DNA of 64,000 bases from assembly GCF_900112615.1 (NCBI RefSeq), contig NZ_FOMK01000001.1, positions 1,798,001-1,862,000 of the forward strand. Reading direction: 5' to 3'. The DNA is from Chitinophaga sp. CF118 (lineage in GTDB: Bacteria; Bacteroidota; Bacteroidia; Chitinophagales; Chitinophagaceae). The position numbers and the translations under genes are program-made. Every line of letters starts with the position of its first letter. Within the stretch, counting starts at the first letter, position 1. This document shows, piece by piece, positions 16,869 to 25,898 of the stretch. Under the pieces are notes generated by a model. The model did not search any database. It was given only the letters and a program-made list of their open reading frames with translations, and was not told where the DNA came from.

Positions 16869-17870
16869 CTATGGTACTTCTACAGCGTTCAGGATCTCAC
16901 TTAAGATGTTTTCGCTGGTGATGTTTTCAGCCTCTGCTTCATAGGTAAGTCCCACACGATGACGCATTACATCAAAGCAGATGCTGCGTATATCTTCTGG
17001 TATTACATATCCGCGACGTTTCATGAAAGCATGTGCTTTAGCAGCCAATGCCAGACTGATACTTGCCCTTGGAGATCCACCATAAGAAATCAATGGTTTC
17101 AGTTTCTGCAGTTTATAATCCTCAGGATTACGGGTAGCAAAAACGATATCAAGGATATAACGTTCGATTTTCTCGTCCATATATACTTCCCTTACCAACT
17201 TACGTGCTTCGAGAATATCCGCTGGTTTGATAACCGGATTGATCTTCTCCATTTTCTGCGGGTTCAGGTTCTGACGAATGATGTGCAGTTCTTCCTCTTT
17301 TGTAGGATAACCGATTACAACTTTCAGCATAAAACGGTCTACCTGGGCTTCAGGCAGGGTATAGGTACCTTCCTGTTCTATCGGGTTCTGGGTAGCCAGT
17401 ACCAGGAACGGATCGTCCAGTTTAAAAGTAGTATCTCCGATAGTGATTTGTCTTTCCTGCATAGCTTCCAGCAGGGCACTCTGCACTTTGGCCGGGGCAC
17501 GGTTGATCTCATCCGCCAGAATAAAGTTGGCGAAGATAGGACCGCGGCGTACCACAAACTCATTCTTTTGCTGGTTATAGATCATCGTACCCACCACGTC
17601 TGCAGGAAGCAGATCCGGAGTAAACTGGATACGGCTGAATTTACCATCGATGGCAGATGATAAAGATTTGATAGATAACGTCTTAGCCAAACCGGGCACC
17701 CCTTCCAGGAGCACGTGGCCCTGTGCCAGCAGGCCAATGAGAAGCCTGTCTACCATGTAGCGCTGGCCTACGATTACCTTACTTAATTCCAGGTTCAACA
17801 GATCAACAAATGCGCTGGCCTGGTGGATCTTTTCGTTCAGTTGACGGATATCAGACGATGTATTCTCCAT
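16869..17870 (-). CDS. moxR: MoxR-family AAA+ ATPase
   Basis: A 333-aa AAA+ ATPase: Walker A GVPGLAKT (57-64), Walker B FILADE (116-121), sensor-1 ATQNPIEQEGTYTLPEAQVDR, and a C-terminal lid. The strong match to MoxR plus the downstream DUF58, BatX-like and BatA genes define a MoxR/VWA chaperone-type system, assumed to mature metal- or cofactor-dependent envelope enzymes and implicated in oxidative stress tolerance. It is the first gene of the operon; its promoter must lie in the 294-bp divergent spacer before 18165, where I could not pick a clean TAnnTTTG on the minus strand. Confidence 0.95.
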   Translation of the reverse strand: MENTSSDIRQLNEKIHQASAFVDLLNLELSKVIVGQRYMVDRLLIGLLAQGHVLLEGVPGLAKTLSIKSLSSAIDGKFSRIQFTPDLLPADVVGTMIYNQQKNEFVVRRGPIFANFILADEINRAPAKVQSALLEAMQERQITIGDTTFKLDDPFLVLATQNPIEQEGTYTLPEAQVDRFMLKVVIGYPTKEEELHIIRQNLNPQKMEKINPVIKPADILEARKLVREVYMDEKIERYILDIVFATRNPEDYKLQKLKPLISYGGSPRASISLALAAKAHAFMKRRGYVIPEDIRSICFDVMRHRVGLTYEAEAENITSENILSEILNAVEVP

Positions 17871-18108
17871 GCTTATATATTATTTTCAAGTTAGCTAAAG
17901 TAAACATTCCCCCGGTAAAATCCTGCCTTATTTGGCATTTTTTGCCGTTAAAATGCTGTTAATTATCCAATTACGAATGACAATTTACAAGTTACTATCT
18001 GGCTATCAAACATCTGCGTCAATAAATCTTTTTCTTAAAATTCCAGATTTATACAGCCGTCCAAATTAATAAAGCCCTGTCACATTTATATCATCTTTTT
18101 TTATAACG

Positions 18109-18116
18109 TACATTTG
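18109..18116 (+). promoter_or_regulatory. TAnnTTTG -7 promoter element
   Basis: TACATTTG, an exact match to the Bacteroidota -7 consensus, lies 48 bp before the ATG at 18165. A -33 TTTG is not perfect (TTTA at about the right distance). It probably drives the 18165-19188 pair. Confidence 0.45.
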
Positions 18117-18164
18117 CTCTCCTAACTCTTTGATAGGGAACTCATAACTAAAAATCTTCACAAG

Positions 18165-18506
18165 ATGCAGGACGAATTCGCGCAGCAATGGAAGCGTTTG
18201 GAGGATATGCTTACTGAACGTTTTGGTAAAAAACCGAATATGGAGGCCATCCTCTTTTTAATAGGGATCCAGGAATTGGCCCATTTGAAAAAGAAATTCA
18301 CTAAAGAACAAAAGCAGGACCTCATGCACGTGGCTACCTGTACATTATTAAGCCAGAGTGGCTATTATGAACGGGAAGGGTATGATCCCGATGGCTGGCC
18401 ACACTTCAAAGAAGCTCAACCTGTTCCCAAAATGGGTATGATGGAGCAGGAAAGGTTTTTGCAGGAACATATCATCGCTTATTTTGATGACCTTGAGGGA
18501 CTTTAA
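18165..18506 (+). CDS. Conserved hypothetical protein (113 aa)
   Basis: An acidic, mostly helical 113-aa protein (MQDEFAQQWKRLEDMLTERF and onward) without signal peptide or membrane segment. Recognisable stretches are MEAILFLIGIQELAH and HVATCTLLSQSGYYEREGYD-DGWPHF. I recall similar 110-120-aa proteins in Bacteroidota next to a cyclophilin gene but know no function. It has its own TAnnTTTG box upstream, and the next gene, a periplasmic cyclophilin, begins 25 bp downstream, so co-transcription is likely. Confidence 0.75.
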   Translation: MQDEFAQQWKRLEDMLTERFGKKPNMEAILFLIGIQELAHLKKKFTKEQKQDLMHVATCTLLSQSGYYEREGYDPDGWPHFKEAQPVPKMGMMEQERFLQEHIIAYFDDLEGL

Positions 18507-18531
18507 CAAAGAACCCCGTAAAAGAATCTTC

Positions 18532-19188
18532 ATGAAAAAACATTTACTCCTTTTACTCCTGCTGCTTACCACTACCATTGCAATGGCTAAACACCGTAAA
18601 GTGAAGCTGATCACGCCCTATGGCACCATGGTCATCCTCCTGTACGACCAAACTCCTCAGCATCGGGATAACTTTATCAAACTGGTAAAAGCACATTTTT
18701 ATGATAGCACCCTGTTTCACCGTGTAATCAACACTTTTATGATCCAGGGCGGTGACCCCACCTCAAAAAATGCCCAACCTGGGACAATGCTGGGCAATGG
18801 AGAAAATGGCTATACAGTACCGGCAGAACTCCAGCTGGATCTGTTTCATGTAAAAGGTGTTCTGGCAGCCGCAAGGGATGATAATCCCGCCAAAGCCAGT
18901 TCAGGATGCCAGTTCTATATTGTTCAAGGTAAAAAGTGGACAGATGCAGAACTTGACAAACTGGAGAAAAACCGCCTGGGTAGAAAAATCCCTGTTGATC
19001 AGCGTAATCTCTACAAAACAGAAGGAGGAACACCCCAACTGGATCAGAATTATACCATTTTCGGTCACGTGATAAAAGGAATAGATGTAATTGATAAGAT
19101 AGCAGCATTGGAAACAGATCAAAACGATCGTCCGTTAACCAATGTTCCTATGAAAATAAGGTTGATACACAGGTTCCTTTTCTTCTAA
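18532..19188 (+). CDS. Periplasmic peptidyl-prolyl cis-trans isomerase (cyclophilin type)
   Basis: A 218-aa protein from ATG 18532; a longer in-frame start at 18484 would overlap the preceding gene and lacks a signal peptide at its N-terminus. MKKHLLLLLLLLTTTIAMAK is the export signal. The cyclophilin fold follows: KLITPYGTMVILLYDQTPQH, FHRVINTFMIQGGDP (the FHR...Q active-site strand), and KASSGCQFYIVQG. A loop insertion of about 30 residues (WTDAELDKLEKNRLGRKIPV) sits before FGHVIKGIDVIDKIA, as in several Bacteroidota cyclophilins. It catalyses proline isomerisation during folding of exported proteins. Confidence 0.92.
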   Translation: MKKHLLLLLLLLTTTIAMAKHRKVKLITPYGTMVILLYDQTPQHRDNFIKLVKAHFYDSTLFHRVINTFMIQGGDPTSKNAQPGTMLGNGENGYTVPAELQLDLFHVKGVLAAARDDNPAKASSGCQFYIVQGKKWTDAELDKLEKNRLGRKIPVDQRNLYKTEGGTPQLDQNYTIFGHVIKGIDVIDKIAALETDQNDRPLTNVPMKIRLIHRFLFF

Positions 19189-19244
19189 CTCACAGATTGT
19201 AATTTGGAATTTCCTTACTTTTACCGCTCAAAATCAAACTTGCC

Positions 19245-19625
19245 ATGAATTTTCCGTCAAATCTGCGTTACACCAAAGACCATGAATGGGTTTTATTAGA
19301 AGGGAACATAGCCACCATTGGTATTACAGAATTCGCACAACGTGAATTAGGAGATATCGTATTTGTAGATATTAATACCGTAGGAAAAGCATTAGACGCA
19401 GAAGAAGTATTTGGTACTGTAGAAGCAGTTAAAACAGTTTCTGATCTGTTTTTACCGGTAGCAGGTACCATTAATGAAATTAATCCTGCCCTGGATGGTT
19501 CTCCGGAACTGGTAAACCAGGAACCTTATGGTGGAGGATGGATGGTAAAAATGACCGTAAACAATCCTGCAGATGTGGACACATTGCTGGATGCAGCCGC
19601 TTACCAGGCATTGATTGGTGAGTAA
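19245..19625 (+). CDS. gcvH: Glycine cleavage system H protein
   Basis: A 126-aa lipoyl-carrier protein: DHEWV (12-16), [16 protein letters not shown], and the lipoylation site [13 protein letters not shown] with K63 as the modified lysine. It shuttles the aminomethyl group between P, T and L proteins of glycine cleavage. gcvT and gcvP are not in the window, so the system is scattered. It is followed 120 bp later by a VanZ-like gene, a neighbourhood common in Bacteroidota. Confidence 0.97.
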   Translation: MNFPSNLRYTKDHEWVLLEGNIATIGITEFAQRELGDIVFVDINTVGKALDAEEVFGTVEAVKTVSDLFLPVAGTINEINPALDGSPELVNQEPYGGGWMVKMTVNNPADVDTLLDAAAYQALIGE

Positions 19626-19745
19626 TCGCTACACTGAAAATATTAATAAAAGGTTAAAAAGGGTACTCCCGGTGAGGTTATAAGATTTTCAACAATCTTA
19701 TAACCTTACCTTTATATATAGAACCAAACAGATGAAGAGCCAGTA

Positions 19746-20138
19746 ATGAGGAATATAAAATTTTACCTGCCAGCCATAATTTGGATATTATTTGTACTTT
19801 TTCTTTGTACTATTCCCGGCAATGATTTGCCTACGTCTCCGATCTTTTCAAAGATCCACATGGACAAAATAGTGCATTTTGGTTTATTTGGATGTACGGT
19901 ATTATTATTATGTATAGGCTTTTACCGCCAGCATGGACATATTTCTAAACTCGCTTATTCCCTCTTTGCTATATCTGCAGCCTTTTACGGCCTGGCAATA
20001 GAATATATCCAGAAATATATAGCTATCCAGCGCAGCTTTGATATGAGTGATGTAGCTGCGGATACCCTTGGCGCAGTAGCCGGAATCCTGGCCTTTAAAC
20101 TGATCAGAAAGTGGTGGTTTAAACCTGAGGGTCAATAA
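19746..20138 (+). CDS. VanZ-like small membrane protein
   Basis: A 130-aa protein with four transmembrane segments: LPAIIWILFVLFLCTIPGND, FGLFGCTVLLLCIGFYRQHG, LFAISAAFYGLAIEYIQKYI and the last near TLGAVAGILAFKLI. The KIHMDKIVHFGLFG and IEYIQ...RSFDMSDVAADTLGAVAG motifs define VanZ-like proteins, whose founder gives low-level teicoplanin resistance; most homologues have no known role. It is an inner-membrane protein, placed after gcvH as in many Bacteroidota. Confidence 0.88.
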   Translation: MRNIKFYLPAIIWILFVLFLCTIPGNDLPTSPIFSKIHMDKIVHFGLFGCTVLLLCIGFYRQHGHISKLAYSLFAISAAFYGLAIEYIQKYIAIQRSFDMSDVAADTLGAVAGILAFKLIRKWWFKPEGQ

Positions 20139-20173
20139 AATCATTTCTTACAGGCTCCTTAATGGAGTCTTTT

Positions 20174-20326
20174 TTATTTTGCATTCTTATCTTCTTCCAT
20201 TTTTGCCAATTTCTCATTTATCTTATCCAGGTAGAATATAATATTATTCACCTGGAACACCCAGCGAAAAATAAATACATACAGAGCTAATACGAGTACT
20301 ATTAAGCCAAGTACACTATTATATTT
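20174..20326 (-). pseudogene. Possible small membrane-protein ORF lacking a start codon
   Basis: A 50-codon open frame encodes a convincing single-pass helix plus charged tail: VLGLIVLVLALYVFIFRWVF then NNIIFYLDKINEKLAKMEED. No ATG exists in frame; a TAA immediately precedes the open stretch, and the only GTG lies inside the hydrophobic segment. Either the 5' end was lost through an indel in the AT-rich leader, or translation uses a non-standard start. The hydrophobic pattern argues against chance, but the call is weak. Confidence 0.35.
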
Positions 20327-20385
20327 TTATTTTTTATGTGATTATTGCTGTGTTTACATAATTATACTTATTTGAGGTTACAAAT

Positions 20386-20421
20386 AATAAAGCCCTCTGG
20401 CAACAACCAAAGGGCTTTATT
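20386..20421. terminator. Terminator after the OmpA-like gene
   Basis: An 11-bp perfect inverted repeat AATAAAGCCCT / AGGGCTTTATT around a 14-nt loop, 23 bp past the stop of the OmpA-like lipoprotein gene. Together with the ORF fragment upstream it fills the 305-bp space between 20139 and 20443; no other feature is seen there. Confidence 0.8.
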
Positions 20422-20443
20422 ATATAAGGTAATTGAGAATTTC

Positions 20444-21130
20444 TTATTGACCTGATTCCTTCTTAGCATCAGATTTCATCTTGTCATTTGCAAAGATTGC
20501 AAACTCAACACGACGGTTCTTCGCTTTATTAGCATCAGAGTTATTTGGAGCTACCGGTTGTTTTGAACCATACCAGTAAGCCTGGATACGGTTAGCAGCA
20601 ATACCCTGTGCTTTCAGATAGTTAGCTACAGCAGTTGCACGTCTTTCAGACAGTGCATTGTTGTAAGCATCTGTACCAGTAGTATCTGTATGACCTTCTA
20701 CACGTACATAAGTATTGGTATATTCTGCCTTATTCAGAATTTGTGCAAGCTGCCTGATATTTCCCTGAGCAGTAGGAGTAAGATCAGACTTATCAAAACC
20801 GAATAATACACCAGAGTTGAAAGTAACGTTGATACCTTCACCCACACGTTCTACGGTAGCATTCGGTACTTCTGTTTTTATTTCCTGTGCCTGCTTATCC
20901 ATTTTCTTACCAATGAGTACACCTGCAGTACCACCCACAGCAGCACCAATGATAGCTCCCAAAGCGGTATTACCGGCAGCACGGCCGATGATAGCACCGG
21001 TAGCGGCACCACCGCCAACACCTATTGCAGCGCCTTTTTTGGTATTATCCATACTCTGCCATGTCTTACAACTAAATAACATCGTTGCACACAGTACGAT
21101 GGCTACTATAGGACTAATTCTTCTTTTCAT
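20444..21130 (-). CDS. OmpA-family lipoprotein with glycine-zipper
   Basis: A 228-aa protein. The lipoprotein signal ends LFSC (Cys20). A glycine-zipper region (about 33-75: GAAIGVGGGAATGAIIGRAA...) is followed by an OmpA C-terminal peptidoglycan-binding domain from about residue 105, with GFDKSDLTP, VEGHTDTTGTDAYNNALSE and NRRVEF. The domain's Asp and Arg residues for diaminopimelate binding are present. Such proteins tether the outer membrane to peptidoglycan. It is monocistronic, with its own terminator. A YiaD-like name is sometimes used, but orthology is not assured. Confidence 0.9.
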   Translation of the reverse strand: MKRRISPIVAIVLCATMLFSCKTWQSMDNTKKGAAIGVGGGAATGAIIGRAAGNTALGAIIGAAVGGTAGVLIGKKMDKQAQEIKTEVPNATVERVGEGINVTFNSGVLFGFDKSDLTPTAQGNIRQLAQILNKAEYTNTYVRVEGHTDTTGTDAYNNALSERRATAVANYLKAQGIAANRIQAYWYGSKQPVAPNNSDANKAKNRRVEFAIFANDKMKSDAKKESGQ

Positions 21131-21209
21131 CTTAATCTATTTTTATTAAAGGTCTTAGTTATACGAATTAATGATAATTACTGAGTGAGACAAATATGCT
21201 GCCAAGATT

Positions 21210-22274
21210 TTAGCTTCCCATTTTCATCTTCTCAACATTCTCTGCAAACTGTAATGCCTGGATCATTTCCTGGATCTCTCCATTCATAAATGCATCCAGG
21301 TTATAAAGGGTCATACCTATACGATGATCGGTTACCCTACCCTGTGGGTAATTATATGTGCGTATTTTGGCAGAGCGGTCGCCTGTAGATACCAGCGTTT
21401 TCCTGTGGGAGGCGATGGCTTCCTCATGTTTACGTACAGCAGCTTCATAAATACGGGAACGCAGCATTTTCATAGCAATATCCCTGTTGGAGTGCTGACT
21501 ACGTCCTTCCTGGCACTCTACCACCACGCCAGTCGGAATATGCGTTAAACGTACGGCAGACTCCGTTTTATTTACGTGCTGTCCACCCGCACCTGATGAA
21601 CGGAAGGTATCCATTTTGATATCCGCTTCCCGTACATCCACATCCACCTCATCCGCTTCCGGTAATATCGCAACGGTAGCCGCAGATGTATGCACACGAC
21701 CCGCAGTTTCAGTTGCCGGCACACGCTGTACACGGTGTACGCCCGATTCAAACTTCATTGTGCCGTACACATCTTCTCCGTTCACTTCCACTACAACTTC
21801 CTTATATCCACCTGCACTACCGGGTGTTTCATTCATAATGCTAAAGCTCCATCCTTTGTTCTCAAAGTAACGCAGGTACATACGCAGCAGGTCACCAGCA
21901 AAAAGACTGGCCTCATCACCACCAGTACCACCCCTGATTTCCAGCATAGCGTTCTTTTCATCCTGGGGGTCTTTAGGGATCAGCAGGTTGCGGATCGTTT
22001 CTTCAATCGCCTCCTTCTGTTGACCCAGTTCCTCAGTTTCTTCTTTGGCAAGATCCCTCATTTCCTCATCACCACTTTCCAGCACTTCCTTATTGAAAGC
22101 GATACTGTCAAGCAATTTCATATAGCTATCGTATGCCTTCACGATCTTTTCCAGCTGCCGGTACTCCTTACTCAGCTTGCTGAATTGCTTATTATCCTTT
22201 ACTATCTCCGGATTGGTCAATGCAAGAGATACCTGCTCAAACCGGCCTTTTATAGCTTCTAGTTTATCTATCAT
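21210..22274 (-). CDS. prfA: Peptide chain release factor 1
   Basis: A 354-aa class I release factor. The anticodon-like tripeptide region [19 protein letters not shown] contains PAT at 186-188, the PxT motif that reads UAA/UAG (RF2 would carry SPF). [17 protein letters not shown] gives the catalytic GGQ at 230-232. RGGTGGDEA, another family signature, is at 114-122. It ends translation at stop codons in the cytosol. It is divergent from the amidohydrolase gene, with 87 bp between the preferred starts. Confidence 0.97.
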   Translation of the reverse strand: MIDKLEAIKGRFEQVSLALTNPEIVKDNKQFSKLSKEYRQLEKIVKAYDSYMKLLDSIAFNKEVLESGDEEMRDLAKEETEELGQQKEAIEETIRNLLIPKDPQDEKNAMLEIRGGTGGDEASLFAGDLLRMYLRYFENKGWSFSIMNETPGSAGGYKEVVVEVNGEDVYGTMKFESGVHRVQRVPATETAGRVHTSAATVAILPEADEVDVDVREADIKMDTFRSSGAGGQHVNKTESAVRLTHIPTGVVVECQEGRSQHSNRDIAMKMLRSRIYEAAVRKHEEAIASHRKTLVSTGDRSAKIRTYNYPQGRVTDHRIGMTLYNLDAFMNGEIQEMIQALQFAENVEKMKMGS

Positions 22275-22361
22275 AATTATCTTTGATGGATGTTTAAGCA
22301 GTACGGCTACCTAAACAAGTTCGCAAAATTAACACCAATTAACATAATTCGTTACAAGTAT

Positions 22362-23507
22362 ATGGTTCAACTTGCTAAATTTAAAGGAACAGCACTGTTT
22401 ACCGGCAAACAATTATTACCGGAAAGCATGGTACTCATCGTATCTGACAAGGGTGTGGTACTGGATATTGTGCATGAAACAGCTGCGGGAGATGACGTCC
22501 AACAAGTAAATGGTATACTTTGTCCGGGTTTCATTAATACACATTGCCACCTGGAATTGTCTCATATGGCAGGTGTGATACCCGAAGGTACTGGCTTACC
22601 AGCCTTTCTGACCAGCGTAATGGAGAAAAGGGGGCAGCAGGACCCTGCCGCCCAGGAACTTGCTATGGCCATAGCAGAAAAAGCCATGTGGGAGAGCGGG
22701 ATCGCCGCCGTAGGTGATATTTGCAACGGTACAGCTTCCCTTCGGCAGAAAAAAGAATCCTCCTTATATTATCACTCATTTATAGAATGTATGGGTTTTG
22801 TGCCCACCTTTGCACAAAACCGTTATGAATTCAGCAAAGGGGTGCTGGAGCAGTTTCGCACCACCGGGTTGCCCTGTTCCATTGTTCCCCATGCTCCTTA
22901 CTCTGTCAGTGCAGACCTTTTTGCTCTTCTGGCGGCTACACCGGATAATACACCTGTCAGCATCCATAACCAAGAATCTGCCGCAGAAAATATGCTTTAC
23001 AAGGATAAAACAGGCGATTTCCTGCATTTTTACCAGCATTTCGGGATGGATACCTCAGCTTTTCAACCGACAGGAACTAACAGCCTGCCAGCATGGCTCC
23101 CCTGGTTCAAACACCTTCCGCTGATTCTTGTGCATAATACCTTTACACAGGAATCTGATCTCCAGTTCACAAAAGATAATGCACTGCAAACCTATTGGTG
23201 CCTTTGTCCGCAGGCAAATCTATACATAGAAAACTGCCTGCCCGATATCCCTCTGCTCCGTAGCAAGGGATGTACTATTACACTGGGAACAGACAGTCTG
23301 GCTTCCAATCACCAGCTTTCTATATGGCAGGAAATCCAGACCATCCGGAAACATTTTCCCGGCATCCCACTGGAAGAAATATTGCAGTGGGCTACTTTCA
23401 ACGGCGCACAGGCACTGGGTATTACCGATCTTTACGGCAGCTTTGAAAAAGGGAAACGGCCAGGCGTAATACTAATAGATCATATAGAAAGTAAAAGGAT
23501 TATATAA
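22362..23507 (+). CDS. Amidohydrolase of the cytosine deaminase-like superfamily
   Basis: About 381 aa from ATG 22362 (MVQLAKFKGTALFTG). An upstream ATG at 22290 would add 24 residues lacking family similarity, so it is not preferred. CPGFINTHCHLELSHM carries the HxH metal site, SIVPHAPYSVS and SIHNQESAAEN supply the further His, and TLGTDSLASNHQLS holds the catalytic Asp. This pattern belongs to the TRZ/ATZ/aminodeoxyfutalosine-deaminase group, which hydrolytically deaminates aminated heterocycles. A role in futalosine menaquinone synthesis (MqnX-like) or as a guanine/cytosine deaminase is possible, but no companion gene decides. Followed after 27 bp by an MscS channel gene. Confidence 0.82.
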   Translation: MVQLAKFKGTALFTGKQLLPESMVLIVSDKGVVLDIVHETAAGDDVQQVNGILCPGFINTHCHLELSHMAGVIPEGTGLPAFLTSVMEKRGQQDPAAQELAMAIAEKAMWESGIAAVGDICNGTASLRQKKESSLYYHSFIECMGFVPTFAQNRYEFSKGVLEQFRTTGLPCSIVPHAPYSVSADLFALLAATPDNTPVSIHNQESAAENMLYKDKTGDFLHFYQHFGMDTSAFQPTGTNSLPAWLPWFKHLPLILVHNTFTQESDLQFTKDNALQTYWCLCPQANLYIENCLPDIPLLRSKGCTITLGTDSLASNHQLSIWQEIQTIRKHFPGIPLEEILQWATFNGAQALGITDLYGSFEKGKRPGVILIDHIESKRII

Positions 23508-23534
23508 TTTCGCAGTTCAGAATAACCATAGACA

Positions 23535-24626
23535 ATGAATAATTTCTTAGACCAGATTATCTTTGGCAATCCAATCCAGAGCTATTTTATACTGGCAATC
23601 GTATTGCTGTTTGTATCCATGATCAAACGTTACCTTTCTCAGGGGATGGCAAACCTGCTGTTCAAAGAGATAAAACACTTTGCTCCGGATATCCGGCAGG
23701 AAGAGTTTTCACATCTCCTGTTAAAGCCACTGGAATATTTCCTGCTGCTGATCGCATTTATGATCACGGCAGATCATCTCAATTTTCCACCGGAACTCAA
23801 TTTTAAAGTATATAACGGGTACACCTTAAAAAACATTCTTGATACAATCCTTGAGCTGACACTTACTGTATCCATCATCTGGATCATTCTACGGATGATC
23901 GATTTTATTTCTTTAATACTCAGCAAAGCAGCAGATATAGCCCACGACATCACAGATAACCAGTTCATCGTATTTTTCCGTGATTTCTTTAAAGCACTGG
24001 TATTCATTTTTGGTGCGGTGGCATTTATCCGGATCCTCTTTGGAGCAGTACTGGTGAATAAGATCATTGCGGGGCTTGGAATTGGTGCAGCTGCATTGGC
24101 ATTGGCAGCAAAAGAGAGTATAGAAAACCTTATCGGGTCATTTATTATCTTCTTCGACAAACCCTTCCGTGTAGGCGACAATGTAAAAGTAGATACCTAC
24201 CAAGGAAGTGTGGAAAAAATAGGATTACGCAGTACCCGCCTCCGTACAAGAGAAAAAACTTATGTAACTGTTCCGAATAAAAAAATGGTGGATAGTATCC
24301 TGGACAACCTTTCCCTGCGTACACAACAACGGGTTGATCTGCGCCTGGAAGTAGCCGGGGATACTCCTGCTGAAAACCTGATGAAGGTATTACAGGATAT
24401 CAAAGATATTTTGAAAAGAAATGAGAAGATCCTGGAAGACTTTATAGTAAACCTCCACGACTTCACAAAAGACACCTACGTAATCCAGATCATTTACATG
24501 ACTTATGTGATTGAAGGTGTACAATATAATGCGTTGCGCAGTGAGGTCAATATTGCTTTGGTAAAGGCCCTGGAAAACCGGGGAGCTAAATTATCCAGTA
24601 CAAAAGTGGAGATCGTTGAGAGATAA
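23535..24626 (+). CDS. MscS-family mechanosensitive channel
   Basis: A 363-aa protein. It has four N-terminal hydrophobic segments and a pore-lining TM3 region LGIGAAALALAAKESIENLIGS (about residues 182-203, Gly/Ala-rich as in MscS). The MscS beta domain follows: IIFFDKPFRVGDNVKVDTYQGSVEKIGLRSTRLRT...VPNKKMVDSILDN. The C-terminal alpha/beta domain is present. It opens upon membrane tension to release small solutes during osmotic downshock. The 27-bp spacing to the amidohydrolase suggests co-transcription. A terminator follows immediately. Confidence 0.93.
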   Translation: MNNFLDQIIFGNPIQSYFILAIVLLFVSMIKRYLSQGMANLLFKEIKHFAPDIRQEEFSHLLLKPLEYFLLLIAFMITADHLNFPPELNFKVYNGYTLKNILDTILELTLTVSIIWIILRMIDFISLILSKAADIAHDITDNQFIVFFRDFFKALVFIFGAVAFIRILFGAVLVNKIIAGLGIGAAALALAAKESIENLIGSFIIFFDKPFRVGDNVKVDTYQGSVEKIGLRSTRLRTREKTYVTVPNKKMVDSILDNLSLRTQQRVDLRLEVAGDTPAENLMKVLQDIKDILKRNEKILEDFIVNLHDFTKDTYVIQIIYMTYVIEGVQYNALRSEVNIALVKALENRGAKLSSTKVEIVER

Positions 24627-24631
24627 AAAAA

Positions 24632-24657
24632 GCCTGTATCGTATTTTCGATACAGGC
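24632..24657. terminator. Bidirectional terminator between mscS and thioredoxin-fold gene
   Basis: A perfect 10-bp stem GCCTGTATCG / CGATACAGGC (24632-24641 and 24648-24657) with an A-run before it and T-rich loop between; it serves both convergent genes. Confidence 0.85.
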
Positions 24658-24679
24658 CCTTAAATAATTTACAAGTCTT

Positions 24680-25198
24680 TTAATCTTTGTCTTTCCTGTT
24701 TGCCTTCAGCAGAATCTTTGCTAATGCACTTTCCATTGTATCTTCTACATCTGCATTAATCCGGCCTATTTCCTTTCCTTCACGTAATACGATGAAAGTA
24801 GGCACCTTTTTAACTTTATAATCCTGTGGAGCATTGGTTTGTAATTTTTCATCTGCACCAAAGGTAGTAATCTGCTCATCGGGGCTACCACCCAATATAA
24901 TCACTTTATATAAAGCAGGTAATAATTTACGACTGGCATCATCCCAGGTGCTTACTACCGCCACTACATTAAACTTACCACGATTATCCTTTACATAATT
25001 CAGCATATTGTCATTAGGCTGATATTTATTCACTCCGGAATAAAACCAGGCAAAGGCACTATCGTTCATCAGTGTCTTCATCTCAATCTTGCCTTTCAGT
25101 ACTTTCCTTCCATTAGATGCTGTGCTGGTGGTGCTTTGTGCCCATGAGAGGGTAGACAATAAGAGGCCGCCTCCCAGTAATAATGATTTCAAACGCAT
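24680..25198 (-). CDS. Exported thioredoxin-fold protein lacking the CxxC motif
   Basis: A 172-aa protein with a signal peptide (MRLKSLLLGGGLLLSTLSWA). The fold is supported by NVVAVVSTWDDASRKLLPAL (beta strand then helix, the place of the WCxxC site) and by KVKKVPTFIVLREGKEIGRI, with the cis-Pro V-P-T-F and final strands. At the active-site position STWDDASRKL has no cysteine at all, and no Cys appears in the mature protein. Redox catalysis is therefore excluded; a binding or chaperone role in the periplasm is more likely. It is encoded 9 bp downstream of the MerR-type regulator gene, so probably co-transcribed. Confidence 0.75.
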   Translation of the reverse strand: MRLKSLLLGGGLLLSTLSWAQSTTSTASNGRKVLKGKIEMKTLMNDSAFAWFYSGVNKYQPNDNMLNYVKDNRGKFNVVAVVSTWDDASRKLLPALYKVIILGGSPDEQITTFGADEKLQTNAPQDYKVKKVPTFIVLREGKEIGRINADVEDTMESALAKILLKANRKDKD

Positions 25199-25207
25199 AA
25201 CTTTTTT

Positions 25208-25801
25208 TTATAATTGTTCCTTCAGTTCTGATAAAAACCCCTTCACCTTAAGCAAAGCTTGTACCATTTCGAAATTTCGGGCAGCAAGTTTTCTATCTTC
25301 TTTCAATTTCTGCTTGGCGCCTTCAATGGTGTACTTCCTTTCACGCAACAGGTGATAAATAAGTTTTAGATGGTGAATGTCTTCCTGGCGGAACAGACGA
25401 TCACCCTTTCGGTTTTTTTTGGGCTGCAATATATCAAATTCATTCTCCCAATATCGAATCAGCGATGTATTTACTTTAAACATGGTAGCCACCTCGCTGA
25501 TGGAATAGTATTGTTTGTCCAATGACACAGCATCCAGGGTCTTAATAAGATCTGGATCATCTGCCACTTCTTTCAGCGACTTACGCCCGCGTTTTTTCTG
25601 AGGCGGTTGAGAGGAGGTTACAGAAGTTCCTGTTACTGCAATGGGAGGAAGTGTGTCTGATGGTAATTGCACCTGGATCTTCACCCGCTGTTCTTCTACC
25701 ACTACTTTAGGCGGTGGAATCACAGGCACCTTTTCTGCTGCCACTTCTGGCGCAGGTTGTGATGGCTCCGATGAAGAAAAAAGATCCAGCTGTTGCATCA
25801 T
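25208..25801 (-). CDS. MerR-family transcriptional regulator
   Basis: A 197-aa protein. Residues 1-95 are low-complexity and Pro/Gln/Ser-rich (PEVAAEKVPVIPPPKVVVEE) followed by a basic KKRGRKSL. The MerR winged-helix domain begins at YYSISEVATMFKVNTSLIRY and continues WENEFDILQPKKNRKGDRLF with KLIYHLLRERKYTIEGAKQK, then a short helix. There is no Cys-rich effector domain, so it is not a metal sensor. This type is found with an M23 peptidase and alaS in Bacteroidota, the same order as here. Targets unknown. Confidence 0.9.
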   Translation of the reverse strand: MMQQLDLFSSSEPSQPAPEVAAEKVPVIPPPKVVVEEQRVKIQVQLPSDTLPPIAVTGTSVTSSQPPQKKRGRKSLKEVADDPDLIKTLDAVSLDKQYYSISEVATMFKVNTSLIRYWENEFDILQPKKNRKGDRLFRQEDIHHLKLIYHLLRERKYTIEGAKQKLKEDRKLAARNFEMVQALLKVKGFLSELKEQL

Positions 25802-25898
25802 AGCATTTATAATATGGCAAATATCAGTTATTTAGTCCTTGGAAAACAAACTATTATCCGCAAACCTGCAACTTTTATGCTACCAAATTACAAAATTT

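Noticed and set aside
22290..22361. 24-residue N-terminal extension of the amidohydrolase
   Set aside because: The added residues match no family N-terminus and fall in the divergent promoter region with prfA.
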